Assembly: GCA_017303575.1 (NCBI GenBank) | Contig: JAFLCL010000006.1 | Location: 1 to 64,000, forward strand | Reading direction: 5' to 3' | Origin: Deltaproteobacteria bacterium | Lineage (GTDB): Bacteria; Myxococcota_A; Polyangia; Polyangiales; Sandaracinaceae | Length of the DNA stretch: 64,000 bases | Part shown: piece by piece, positions 8,638 to 16,490 of the stretch | Position numbering within the stretch: position 1 is the stretch's first letter | Layout: each line of letters begins with the position of its first letter | The notes under the pieces: generated by a model | Databases searched by the model: none | What the model saw: only the letters and a program-made list of their open reading frames with translations | What the model was told of the DNA's origin: nothing | Position numbers and translations under genes: made by a program

Positions 8638-10668
8638 TCACTCGGTCCCCTCCGGCGCCAGCCCCCGCTCGATGCGCCACGCGACGCGTCGCGCACGGAG
8701 CCGCGCATTGCGCCTGGCCTGGGCGACTTCGGGGTGTGGGTCGCGATCGCGCATCTCGATGCGCGCGATCCCCAGCGTGCCATTCGCGATCGCCAGTCGG
8801 AGCTCGACGATGCCCTCGTGCGGACGTGCCACGGGCACGTTCAGCTGTGCCTGCCCCCCTCGCACGTGGAAGGTGCCGAGCACCTCGTCGTCGAGCGCGA
8901 GCCACACGTCGACCTCGCCGTGGCCTGCGGCGTCGAGGGACTGGGGGATCGCGTCGATCGTGAGGCGCAGCGAGCCCACGTACGGATAGCTGATCGGGAT
9001 GAGCACCCGTCCGCCGTGCCCGTGCGGAAAACGAAACGTGCCGCGAGGGCCCGCGAGCGCGTCGTCGAAGTCGATCGCGAGCGCGGCGTGAGGACCGACG
9101 AGGTCGAGCGTGGTCAGGTCGCGCTGCGTCTCGAGGGTCAGCCATCGGTGGAAGAAGAGCTCGGGCATCGAGGCCTGATCCCACACCCTCGGGTGGACGC
9201 CGTGACGCAGCGCGAAAGGGATCGAAGCGGGCCACGCGAGTGGATTGCCGACCGCGGAGAAGAGCGCGCGCTGGAGCGTGGCGCTGTCCCGCGCCCACAG
9301 CTCGGTCGAGGGCTGCGCGATGTCGCTGCGGTAGCCGCTCGCGACCGTCATCGTGCTGCTCGACGTGATCGCGGTGCCCACGAGGAGCAGCGTCGTGAGC
9401 GCGATGGCGGGCGCCAGCTTCGGTCGTGTGCGCAGGGCGCGCGCGAGCTCCGCGACCGCGCCCGCGATGCCGATCGCGAACGGCACGGTCATCGCGTCAT
9501 ACCGACGCGCCGCGAACCCCACGGCGCCCCACCAGTCGGCCACACAGGCGTTGAGCCACGTCGTGATCAAGAGCACGACGATCAGCGGAAGCCCCACGCC
9601 GCGCGTTCGACGTCGCATCGCGAGCGCGACGAGCCCGCCCACCGCCACGTACGCGAGCGGGCAGTACGTGAAGAGGCCGTTCGCGCTCGAGAACAGGAGG
9701 TTCATCACCCGCGGGCTCTCGGGCCGCAGGTAGTAGTCACCCTGGGGCACGAGGAAGATCTCTCCCGTGGAGGCCCACCACTGGTAGAGCTGCAGACCGA
9801 ACACGACGAGGACCGCCGCGGTGAACGCGACGCCCCATCCCACGTGCGGTCCGAGCTTCTTCCACTGCGCGCGCGCGATCATCGACCCGTCGGCGTCGCG
9901 ATCGCGTCCCTCGCGTAGCGTCGCGATCGCGATCTCGATCCAGTGCCAGAGCGGCAGGATCACGAGCAGCGCGTTCTGCGGGCGCGCGAGCATGGCGAGC
10001 CCCAGCGCCGCGCCCATGCCCACCCACGCGAGGCCGCTCGGTCGTCGCGGCTCGGACGTGTCACGGCCCTCCAGCGGCGCGCGCTGACGGATCCACGCCC
10101 ACACAGCGAGGCCACCGAGCGCAGCCGAGGCCGCGTGCCCGTAGGAGAGCAGCACCGTCGCGTAGTAGAGGACCGGTCCGCCGAGCAGTGCGCCCGCCGC
10201 CGCCAGCGCGGCCACACCATCGTTGGCGAAGCGACGCGCCGCGAGGAACGAGAGGACGAGGGCGAGCAGGCCCGCGAGCACCGAGCCGTGCACCGCCCGC
10301 TCGGCGAGCGCGCCGATGCATGCGTTGGCCACGAGCGGATCGGCGTTGTCGAGCGCGGGGTGATGCGTCGCGAGATCGAAGAGCAGGATCGGCGCGAAGA
10401 AGATCGCCGCGCCCGGGCTCCACTGGTTCATGGCGAGCCCGTGCGGCATGGACGCCATGCCCCACGGATCCGTGCACGTCGTGTAGTCGTTGGCGAAGTC
10501 GAGGTCGTGATCGAAGACGATCGTGCGCGCCCAGAGGTACGTGTAGTAGCCGTCGCCGTGCACCGACGACGACTGCGGGTTGCCGACGGAGAGCGCCACG
10601 AGCATCGCGCCCGCAGCGAGCACGATCAGGGCGCCGCCTCGCGAGACGCTACGTCCCTCGAGCGTCAT
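8638..10668 (-). CDS. GT-C membrane glycosyltransferase-like protein
   Basis: 676 residues with about ten hydrophobic segments. After the first helix comes the exoplasmic loop SVHGDGYYTYLWARTIVFDH followed by DLDFANDYTT, an arrangement seen in bacterial GT-C proteins where acidic residues of loop 1 bind the donor phosphate or metal. Further loops include MNQWSPGAAIFFAPILL. The last 190 residues are soluble and beta-rich and presumably periplasmic. The ATG at 10668 lies 4 nt after the stop of the upstream discoidin-like gene, so they are co-transcribed. Substrate and acceptor are unknown; an alternative is a non-catalytic GT-C relative. Confidence 0.65.
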   Translation of the reverse strand: MTLEGRSVSRGGALIVLAAGAMLVALSVGNPQSSSVHGDGYYTYLWARTIVFDHDLDFANDYTTCTDPWGMASMPHGLAMNQWSPGAAIFFAPILLFDLATHHPALDNADPLVANACIGALAERAVHGSVLAGLLALVLSFLAARRFANDGVAALAAAGALLGGPVLYYATVLLSYGHAASAALGGLAVWAWIRQRAPLEGRDTSEPRRPSGLAWVGMGAALGLAMLARPQNALLVILPLWHWIEIAIATLREGRDRDADGSMIARAQWKKLGPHVGWGVAFTAAVLVVFGLQLYQWWASTGEIFLVPQGDYYLRPESPRVMNLLFSSANGLFTYCPLAYVAVGGLVALAMRRRTRGVGLPLIVVLLITTWLNACVADWWGAVGFAARRYDAMTVPFAIGIAGAVAELARALRTRPKLAPAIALTTLLLVGTAITSSSTMTVASGYRSDIAQPSTELWARDSATLQRALFSAVGNPLAWPASIPFALRHGVHPRVWDQASMPELFFHRWLTLETQRDLTTLDLVGPHAALAIDFDDALAGPRGTFRFPHGHGGRVLIPISYPYVGSLRLTIDAIPQSLDAAGHGEVDVWLALDDEVLGTFHVRGGQAQLNVPVARPHEGIVELRLAIANGTLGIARIEMRDRDPHPEVAQARRNARLRARRVAWRIERGLAPEGTE

Positions 10669-10672
10669 GCGG

Positions 10673-11974
10673 TCACTCGAACGAGATCTCGGCGAGCCCG
10701 CCACCGTTCTGGTGCCAGCTGCGCACGAGCACGCGCACGCGCTCCACGTCGTCCACGCCGACCTCGGTGCGGACGGGGTTGCGCGCAGTGGAGAAGGGCA
10801 GGTTCCCCTCGACGCTGCGCGCGAGCTCGCCGTGCGCCCACACCTCGACGGTGTACTCGCGCGACGCGCGGTCCTCGTGCGGCTGGTTCGACGCGTTGAT
10901 CACGTTGACCGCCTCGATGCGACGCGGCGGATCGACGTTGATCTCGACCCAGCCCGCAGACCGATCCGGCAGGAGCCACTCGGACTCGACACGACCGTCG
11001 ATCACGTTCGCGGGCGCGTACTCGTCGGCGTTGTTGAACGACGCCGAGGCCGTCGCGAACGTGCCCGAGGGCCGACGCAGCGCGAAGTACGCACCGAGCA
11101 CCACGGCGATCACCACGAACGTCGTGAGGGCGATCCGGTTGCGACGCTTGCCGCGCACCTGCGCCGCCGTCATCGCGGACGGGTGGATCTCGCGATCGAT
11201 GGCGACGCGCGCCGCGAGCACACGATGAAAGGCCGTCGCGTGCTCGGGCGTCACCTCACCGTCGAGCCGCGGCGCGGTCTGACTGCGCGACGCCGTGAGC
11301 ACGGTCTCGATCGCGGCGAGCACCTCGTCGGCCGCGCCGCGACGCGAGAGGAGCTGTCGCCAAGAGGCCGCGCTCACGCCCGAGGGCGAAGGGCCAGTCG
11401 AAGCCTCCGCAGCCTTCGCGGCCTCCTCCGAAGCCTTCGCGGCCTCCTCCGAAGCCTTCGCGGCCTCCTCTGAAGCCTTCGCGGCCTCCTCTGAAGCCTT
11501 CGCGGCCTCCTCTGAAGGCTCCGCGGCCTCCTCCGAAGCCTTCGCGGGCTCGGTGGCAGCGCTCGTGTCCGCCTCGTCCGTGCTCGCCGCGGCGGCCTTG
11601 CTCTCGTCGGCGGGGGCGTTGGGCTTCGCCTTCGGGGTCTCGAGCGTCTTCGAGTCGGGTGCGTGACCGAGCCATGCGACGGCCACGATCGCCTGCTCGA
11701 GCGACTCGTGGGCGAGCTTGATCGCCTCGGCGGGGTGACCGTTGTCGAAGAGCGACTCGGCGGCATCGGCCTTCTGTCGGCTGAGCGCGAGATCCTCGGC
11801 GACGCCACGACGCACGCTCTCCGGCGTCGCCTCGGCCGCACGCTCGGCGCGCGCGAGCGTGAACGACTCGGCGATCCTCTCGGTCAGTGACAGTTGCGGC
11901 ACGCGTTCCCTCGGCTGTTCGCCCCTTGGGTCGGGGGGCGGCGACTTGTAGCGCATCACCTCCGCGCCCGTCAC
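10673..11974 (-). CDS. Membrane-anchored protein with Ala/Glu repeats and C-terminal discoidin-like domain
   Basis: 433 residues with no N-terminal signal. Residues about 25-115 are helical; 130-190 are six near-identical heptads KASEEAA; one transmembrane helix follows (RIALTTFVVIAVVLGAYFAL, about 277-297). The C-terminal 135 residues (ASASFNNADEYAPANVIDG, SEWLLPDRSAGWVEINVDP) have the signature of F5/8 type C (discoidin) carbohydrate-binding domains, and would face the periplasm. The GTG at 11974 is used here; an ATG at 11956 with GGAGG only 2 nt upstream is the alternative. It is the first gene of the group with the two GT-C proteins, so it may bind the glycan they handle (inference). Confidence 0.65.
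   Translation of the reverse strand: MTGAEVMRYKSPPPDPRGEQPRERVPQLSLTERIAESFTLARAERAAEATPESVRRGVAEDLALSRQKADAAESLFDNGHPAEAIKLAHESLEQAIVAVAWLGHAPDSKTLETPKAKPNAPADESKAAAASTDEADTSAATEPAKASEEAAEPSEEAAKASEEAAKASEEAAKASEEAAKASEEAAKAAEASTGPSPSGVSAASWRQLLSRRGAADEVLAAIETVLTASRSQTAPRLDGEVTPEHATAFHRVLAARVAIDREIHPSAMTAAQVRGKRRNRIALTTFVVIAVVLGAYFALRRPSGTFATASASFNNADEYAPANVIDGRVESEWLLPDRSAGWVEINVDPPRRIEAVNVINASNQPHEDRASREYTVEVWAHGELARSVEGNLPFSTARNPVRTEVGVDDVERVRVLVRSWHQNGGGLAEISFE
11421..11546. repeat. Six tandem 21-bp units in the discoidin-like gene
   Basis: Six 21-bp units of the form GCCTCCTCCGAAGCCTTCGC+G run head to tail, differing at one to three positions. On the minus strand each codes for the heptad AKASEEA. 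Such near-identity suggests recent copy-number change by slippage or unequal recombination. Confidence 0.9.
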
Positions 11975-12018
11975 GGCCCCCGCTGCACACGCGTGTGGCG
12001 CGCGCGAGCGTCTGCTCC

Positions 12019-12024
12019 TAAGTT
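12019..12024 (+). promoter_or_regulatory. Putative leaderless -10 box TAAGTT
   Basis: TAAGTT ends 10 nt before the ATG of the lipoprotein gene at 12035, and no Shine-Dalgarno lies between. One of a recurrent set in this window. Confidence 0.35.
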
Positions 12025-12034
12025 CGCGCCCCTC

Positions 12035-12442
12035 ATGCGACGCCCCAACTGCGCCGTGCTCTTCTCCATGCTGTTCGCCGCCATGGCGGCATCGGCATGC
12101 TCACCGCGCATCGGCGACTCCTGCACGAGCTCCACGACGTGCTCGATCAACGGAGACCGCGTCTGCGATCTCACGCAGCCCAGCGGTGCGTGCGAGGTCT
12201 TCGACTGTCAGGCCGACCAGTGCCCGGACGACGCTGTGTGCGCGAGGTTCTCTCCCGCGGAGCCTCGGTTGTCGGTGGTCGCCTGCATGCGTCGGTGCAG
12301 CTCGGATGGTGACTGCCGACAGGGCGATGGCTACCGCTGCGTCGACCCCCAGACCTACATGGACGGTCTCTTCGCCGAGGTCGTCGACGTGCAGCGCCCC
12401 GATGCGCGCTTCTGCGCGGCGATCGCGACGACGTCGCCCTGA
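12035..12442 (+). CDS. Small Cys-rich lipoprotein
   Basis: 135 residues. The N-terminus is a lipoprotein signal (FSMLFAAMAASAC, lipid-modified Cys at about residue 22). The mature part has ten or more Cys residues in patterns such as CTSSTTCSINGDRVCD and CSSDGDCRQGDGYRC, like the small disulphide-rich lipoproteins common in Myxococcota and often compared with EGF-like or dickkopf-like spacings. It should be exported and lipid-anchored; function unknown. ATG chosen because the signal peptide begins there. Confidence 0.75.
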   Translation: MRRPNCAVLFSMLFAAMAASACSPRIGDSCTSSTTCSINGDRVCDLTQPSGACEVFDCQADQCPDDAVCARFSPAEPRLSVVACMRRCSSDGDCRQGDGYRCVDPQTYMDGLFAEVVDVQRPDARFCAAIATTSP

Positions 12443-12469
12443 AGCCCAGCCCGAAGGCGCGAGAAACAC

Positions 12470-12487
12470 CGAGCCGAGCACGGCTCG
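12470..12487. terminator. Hairpin between convergent genes
   Basis: CGAGCC (12470-12475) pairs with GGCTCG (12482-12487) around a 6-nt loop, in the 81-bp gap between two convergent genes. No U tract; probably a bidirectional end signal. Confidence 0.4.
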
Positions 12488-12523
12488 CGGTCGACGAGGT
12501 CGAACGCGAGCCTGATCACCGGG

Positions 12524-13150
12524 TCAGAGAGACGGCCAGATCGCGGCGTAGAAGACGCCGACCAGCACGGTCGCCATGATGTACCCCAGGCAACCGCAGC
12601 CGATCGGGGCGCCGATCGCCGCGCCTGCACCCTTGGTGCGGAGGAACGGCGCGACGCTGATCGCCCCGAGGCCGCCGAAGAACATCGGGATGCCGAGGTA
12701 GCTGATGTTCACGCCCATCGACTCGCTCATCGCGCCAGCGATGCCGGTGCCCACGCAGCCGAGGAGTCCGAGCGCGAGCCACAGGCCCGCGATGATCAGA
12801 CCGATGTTGTTGGGCTCGCCCTCGCCGCCGCTCGGAGGCGGGGCGCCAGGCGCGGGAGGAGGTGCACCGACGGAGGGCCCACCAGGCGGAGGACCGAACG
12901 CCGGCGCGCCCCCGCCGCCGGTCTGACCGAAGCCTCCGGGAGGAGGCGCTCCGAACCCGCCACCACCCGCGGGAGGCGCACCGAACCCGCCTCCGGCCGG
13001 AGGCGCACCGAAGCCACCCTGCTGTTGCGGAGGTGCTCCGCCGAAGCCGCCCTGCTGCGACGGCGGCGGCGTGCCGAATCCACCACCACCCGGCGGCTGA
13101 CCGAATCCACCACCTCCGCCACCCGGCGGCTGACCGAATCCACCCTGCAT
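12524..13150 (-). CDS. Low-complexity Gly/Pro/Phe-rich membrane protein
   Basis: 208 residues. Residues 1-125 are built of short repeats such as GGFGQPPGG, GGFGAPPAGG and GGAPPQQQ; the C-terminal 80 residues contain two to three hydrophobic helices (IGLIIAGLWLALGLLGCVG; YIMATVLVGVFYAAIW). The tail is therefore cytoplasmic-side disorder attached to a small membrane domain, a layout common in myxobacterial and actinobacterial genomes with no assigned role. The ATG at 13150 has GAGGAGA about 7 nt upstream, which rules out the longer upstream frame. It follows the TerB-like gene by 55 nt in the same direction. Confidence 0.7.
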   Translation of the reverse strand: MQGGFGQPPGGGGGGFGQPPGGGGFGTPPPSQQGGFGGAPPQQQGGFGAPPAGGGFGAPPAGGGGFGAPPPGGFGQTGGGGAPAFGPPPGGPSVGAPPPAPGAPPPSGGEGEPNNIGLIIAGLWLALGLLGCVGTGIAGAMSESMGVNISYLGIPMFFGGLGAISVAPFLRTKGAGAAIGAPIGCGCLGYIMATVLVGVFYAAIWPSL

Positions 13151-13205
13151 GCTCGTCTCCTCGCGTCTCGATGGACGCTTCGTCTCTCGGTTGAACGCGA
13201 CCTGT

Positions 13206-13550
13206 TCAGTCGCGGATGTCCCAGGCCTCGCGAAGCGAATCGAGGATGGCTTGCTCGCCGGGGGCGATCGTGTCCGCGGTGGCCACACCGAAGAGCACGT
13301 CGAAGATCATCGTGCGCGCCTCGGGCCGCGTGACGCTCGGAATGGCGGTCTTGGTGGCGGCCTCGCTCGTGTACCGCTGCGCCGACTCCGACACGGCGCG
13401 CCAGAGCTCTTCGGCGCTGCCGACATCGGCGCCGATCTCTTGGATCCGCTGCTCCTCTTCCTCCGTGAAGCGCCCATCGGCGCGCACCATGAGACGAATG
13501 AGGGCCCCGAGGACGAGCTTCTCGTCGGCGGTCAGATCCGAGAGGTTCAT
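13206..13550 (-). CDS. TerB-like (DjlA N-terminal type) small protein
   Basis: 114 residues, all helical, with the pattern LSDLTADEKLVLGALIRLMV-RADGRFTEEEEQRIQEIG that is typical of TerB/DjlA-N domains: a leading helix, an acidic loop (ADGRFTEEE) able to bind metal, and repeated helices. TerB domains occur in tellurite-resistance and membrane-associated stress modules, but lone members are uncharacterised. The start overlaps the stop of the copper-ATPase gene (ATGA, 13547-13550), so the two are translationally coupled; a link to metal stress is plausible. Confidence 0.6.
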   Translation of the reverse strand: MNLSDLTADEKLVLGALIRLMVRADGRFTEEEEQRIQEIGADVGSAEELWRAVSESAQRYTSEAATKTAIPSVTRPEARTMIFDVLFGVATADTIAPGEQAILDSLREAWDIRD

Positions 13551-15715
13551 GCGCGCGACATTACACCGGATCGAGCCCGCAGCCGCAACGCATTGAGCAC
13601 GACGAGGAGCGAGCTACCCGCCATGGCGATCGCGGCCGCCGCGGGGCCGCCGATACGATCGAAGGCGCCCAGCGCGGCGAAGGGAATCGCGAGCGCGTTG
13701 TACGCGAAGGCGAGCGCGAGGTTCTCGCGCACCACCCGCGCGAGGCGCGTCGCGAGCTCGTGCGTGAACGTCACCAGACGAAGATCGGCGCGCGGCAGCG
13801 CGATCCCCGCGGCGCGCAGCGCTGTCTCGGTGCGCGCGCCGAGCGAGACCCCCACGTCCGCCTTCGCGAGCGCGGGCGCGTCGTTGATGCCATCGCCCAC
13901 CATCAGGATGGGCCTGCGGAGCCCGCGGAGGTCGGCGAGCTTGTCCTCGGGTCGCAGACCTCCGCGCGCATCCTCGATCCCCAGCGCACGCGCGACATGC
14001 GCCACCGCGCTCGGCGCGTCGCCGCTCCGGATCACCGGGAGCACGCCGCGTGCGCGCAGCGTGTCGATCACCTCGCGCGCCTCGTCCCGGAGCGCGTCCT
14101 CGAGGAAGACACGCGCCACCGCGCCGCCGTCGATCAGCACCTCGACGACCGACGCGACGCTGGTGATGCCCTCCGGCAGGGCGAAGCGGCCATCGTTCGA
14201 CGGCTCGGGACGCACCACCGCGATCTCGCGATCGTTCACACGCCCTCGGACACCGCGCCCCGCGATCTCTTCGAGCGCGCTCGCGCGCGGGACGGCGAGA
14301 CGTCGTCGCATCGCCTCTTCGAAGATCGCACGCGCCAGCGGGTGATGGCTCTCGCTCTCGACGCTCGCCGCGAGCGCGAGCAGCACATCATCCGAGTCCG
14401 TCGCATCCGCTGCGCGCACGCTCGCGATCACGCGGGGCGCGCCCACGGTGAGCGTACCGGTCTTGTCGAGCACGAGCGTCTTCACACGCGGCAACGTCTC
14501 GAGCACGGCCGCGTCGCGCACGAGCACGCCTCGCGACGCGAGGTGTCCGATGGCGACCGTCACGGCGACGGGCGTCGCGAGACCGAGCGCGCACGGGCAT
14601 GCGACCACGAGCACCGAGATCGCCGTGCGCACGGCGAGGTCGAGCGTCGCGCCGGTCGCGAGCCAGCCCACGAGCGTGAGCGTGGCGGCAGCGAGCACGG
14701 CGGGAACGAAGATCGACACCACGCGATCGGTCACGCGCACGGTGGGCGAGCGTTCGGAGCTGGCGCGCGTCACCGCCGCGATCACCTTGGCGAGCTCCGA
14801 GCCTTCCCCACCGACGCTCGCGCGCAGCACGAGCGCACGACCGAGGTTCACCGAGCCGCCGAGCAACCGATCGCCCGTGCGACGCGTGACCGGACGGCTC
14901 TCGCCCGTCACCACGCTCTCGTCGAGGGAGCGCTCAGCATCGTCGTCCGAGAGCACACCATCGACGGGGACGCGCGCGAACGGGGCGACGTGCACCTCGT
15001 CGCCCTCGCGCACCTCGCCCACGGCCAGCTCGCCCTCCACGCCGTGGCGCACCACCCGCGCGGTGTCGGGCATCGCCCGCACGATCGACTCGATGGCGTC
15101 GGCGGCCTTCGCTCTCGCCGCACGCTCGAGTGTCTTGCCGAGGAGCGCCACGGCGACGATCAGCGCAGCCATCGACGCGTCCGAGTGCGCCATGGGGTGC
15201 GCTGCGTGCGTACCGCGCGACAGGAGCGAGAGCACAGACGACACGAGCGCGGCACCTGCACCGAGCGCGACGAGCACGTCCATGCCGAGCGCGCGCCCGC
15301 GAACGTCGGCCCACGCCTTGGCGAAGATCTCGCTGCCTGCGCCGAGCACCGCCGCGGCGGCGAGCGCGACCTCGATCCACGGGAGCGAGAGCGCAGCCGC
15401 CACCATCGCGAGCACCGTGAGCACGAGCGCGACCGCCGCGCGGCTCGCGCGTCCAGCCCGCTTCGCAGGTCGCAATCCATCGCTGCGTCGAACCAGCCGG
15501 TAGCCCGCGCGCTCCGCGGCGCCCTCGAGCTCGGCTCCGATCTCGCGCGTGGCGTCGAGGTCGATCGCGACACGCTCGCGCACGAGATCGACCTTCGCGT
15601 CACGCACGCCCTCGACCTTGGCGAGCGCCTTCTCCACACGACGCGCGCACGCCACGCACGTCATGCCCTCGACGTCGAACGCGACGGTGCGCGGCGTGGC
15701 TCCGAGATCGCTCAC
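13547..15715 (-). CDS. copA: Heavy-metal (copper type) P1B-ATPase
   Basis: 722 residues with every landmark of a Cu+-exporting P1B-type ATPase: N-terminal HMA domain with GMTCVACARR (Cys20, Cys23), a run of transmembrane helices, the actuator motif VVTGESRPV, the metal-site motif VVACPCALGLATP in helix 6, the phosphorylation site VLDKTGTLTVG, the SESHHPLARAI HP locus that marks P1B pumps, and GDGINDAPALAKADVGVSLG. It moves Cu+ (or Ag+) from cytosol to periplasm. The gene name is by family; it could serve cuproenzyme assembly rather than resistance. The GTG start has TAGAGT 6 nt upstream and no Shine-Dalgarno, so it is probably leaderless. The downstream TerB-like gene overlaps by 4 nt. Confidence 0.93.
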   Translation of the reverse strand: MSDLGATPRTVAFDVEGMTCVACARRVEKALAKVEGVRDAKVDLVRERVAIDLDATREIGAELEGAAERAGYRLVRRSDGLRPAKRAGRASRAAVALVLTVLAMVAAALSLPWIEVALAAAAVLGAGSEIFAKAWADVRGRALGMDVLVALGAGAALVSSVLSLLSRGTHAAHPMAHSDASMAALIVAVALLGKTLERAARAKAADAIESIVRAMPDTARVVRHGVEGELAVGEVREGDEVHVAPFARVPVDGVLSDDDAERSLDESVVTGESRPVTRRTGDRLLGGSVNLGRALVLRASVGGEGSELAKVIAAVTRASSERSPTVRVTDRVVSIFVPAVLAAATLTLVGWLATGATLDLAVRTAISVLVVACPCALGLATPVAVTVAIGHLASRGVLVRDAAVLETLPRVKTLVLDKTGTLTVGAPRVIASVRAADATDSDDVLLALAASVESESHHPLARAIFEEAMRRRLAVPRASALEEIAGRGVRGRVNDREIAVVRPEPSNDGRFALPEGITSVASVVEVLIDGGAVARVFLEDALRDEAREVIDTLRARGVLPVIRSGDAPSAVAHVARALGIEDARGGLRPEDKLADLRGLRRPILMVGDGINDAPALAKADVGVSLGARTETALRAAGIALPRADLRLVTFTHELATRLARVVRENLALAFAYNALAIPFAALGAFDRIGGPAAAAIAMAGSSLLVVLNALRLRARSGVMSRA

Positions 15716-15721
15716 CGGACG

Positions 15722-15727
15722 ACTCTA
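15722..15727 (-). promoter_or_regulatory. Putative leaderless -10 box TAGAGT (copA)
   Basis: On the minus strand TAGAGT is followed by 6 nt and then the GTG start of the P-type ATPase. The same hexamer and spacing precede the sensor kinase at 46602. Confidence 0.45.
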
Positions 15728-15855
15728 CGCTCGCGAACTCGCTCGCACGGCCCGCGCGAGCGGCCAGGTCAGCGCGCTGCGTGGTGCCCGCGGCCCCCAC
15801 CCCTGGGGCTCGGCCACCTCACATCGAGACGAGAGGTCGAGCGCGATCCGAGAGA

Positions 15856-16251
15856 TCACTCACGGGGTCGGAGACCCGCCTCGATCCCTCGCGCGCGGAG
15901 CCACTCGCTCGCGACCTCGCGGACCACCGTGAGCAGGCGGTCGCGCACCTCGCCGCTCGAGGCCGAGAGCGGCGCGTACAGGCCAGTCGCGCCCCGCAGC
16001 TCCTCGCGATCCACCCGCGCCCAGAAGGCCTGCACGCCCGTCGCGTCGAAGGGCTCGATCGGCGCATACCGCGAGGGATCGTCGAGCTTTCGATCGTCCT
16101 CTTCGGGGTCGCACTCGTCGACCGACCGGTGCACTTCTCCCGTGGTGCGATCGACGCACGAGCGCGCGCCGCCGCGTCGACGGAGCAACGCCGCCACGAG
16201 CTCCACGGGGTCGACGGTCAGGCCGCTCTCGGCGGACTCGGGCGAGGGCAT
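15856..16251 (-). CDS. UPF0158 family protein
   Basis: 131 residues. The order LTVDPVELVAALL - CVDRTTGEVHRSVDE - RYAPIEPFDATGVQAFWARV - WLRARGIEAGL follows UPF0158: a short helical start, a Leu/Asp-X-X-TGEV strand, an acidic patch, an Ile-Pro-Pro-like loop and a terminal helix ending with a GIE/GIEP-like motif. No function is established for the family. The ATG at 16251 is preceded by CATGCT with a 6-nt gap. It is divergent from the VWA lipoprotein at 16491; the 239-bp gap holds both promoters and nothing else recognised. Confidence 0.6.
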   Translation of the reverse strand: MPSPESAESGLTVDPVELVAALLRRRGGARSCVDRTTGEVHRSVDECDPEEDDRKLDDPSRYAPIEPFDATGVQAFWARVDREELRGATGLYAPLSASSGEVRDRLLTVVREVASEWLRARGIEAGLRPRE

Positions 16252-16490
16252 GCCGCTAGCATGACGTGGCCTCGCCCAGACGGCGACGTGCCGCGCTGCG
16301 CCGCTCCCCACTCAGTCGTCCGCGGCGCAGGCGCCGCGAGATGGGGCCTTGCCCCCAAACCCCGTACGACAGTTCGAGAGCTCGAAACGATCGTTTCTCG
16401 CTCTCTCAGCTCGCCGCGGTTCTCATTCGGCTCGAAACCCGGCATCCTGATCCGAGCCCGCTTCACGGCCGCCATCTTCGAGAGGTCACC

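Noticed and set aside
11374..11841. Frames of Arg/Ser/Pro-rich repeats opposite or alongside the KASEEAA repeat
   Set aside because: They are other-frame readings of the same 21-bp tandem repeat and have no start signal or domain.
13760..16264. Long open frame of over 800 codons antisense to the copper ATPase gene
   Set aside because: Composition is Arg/His/Glu-rich without any domain, and it arises from the G+C-rich third positions of the real gene. Similar antisense frames at 23546-25645 and 56405-58546 were left out for the same reason.
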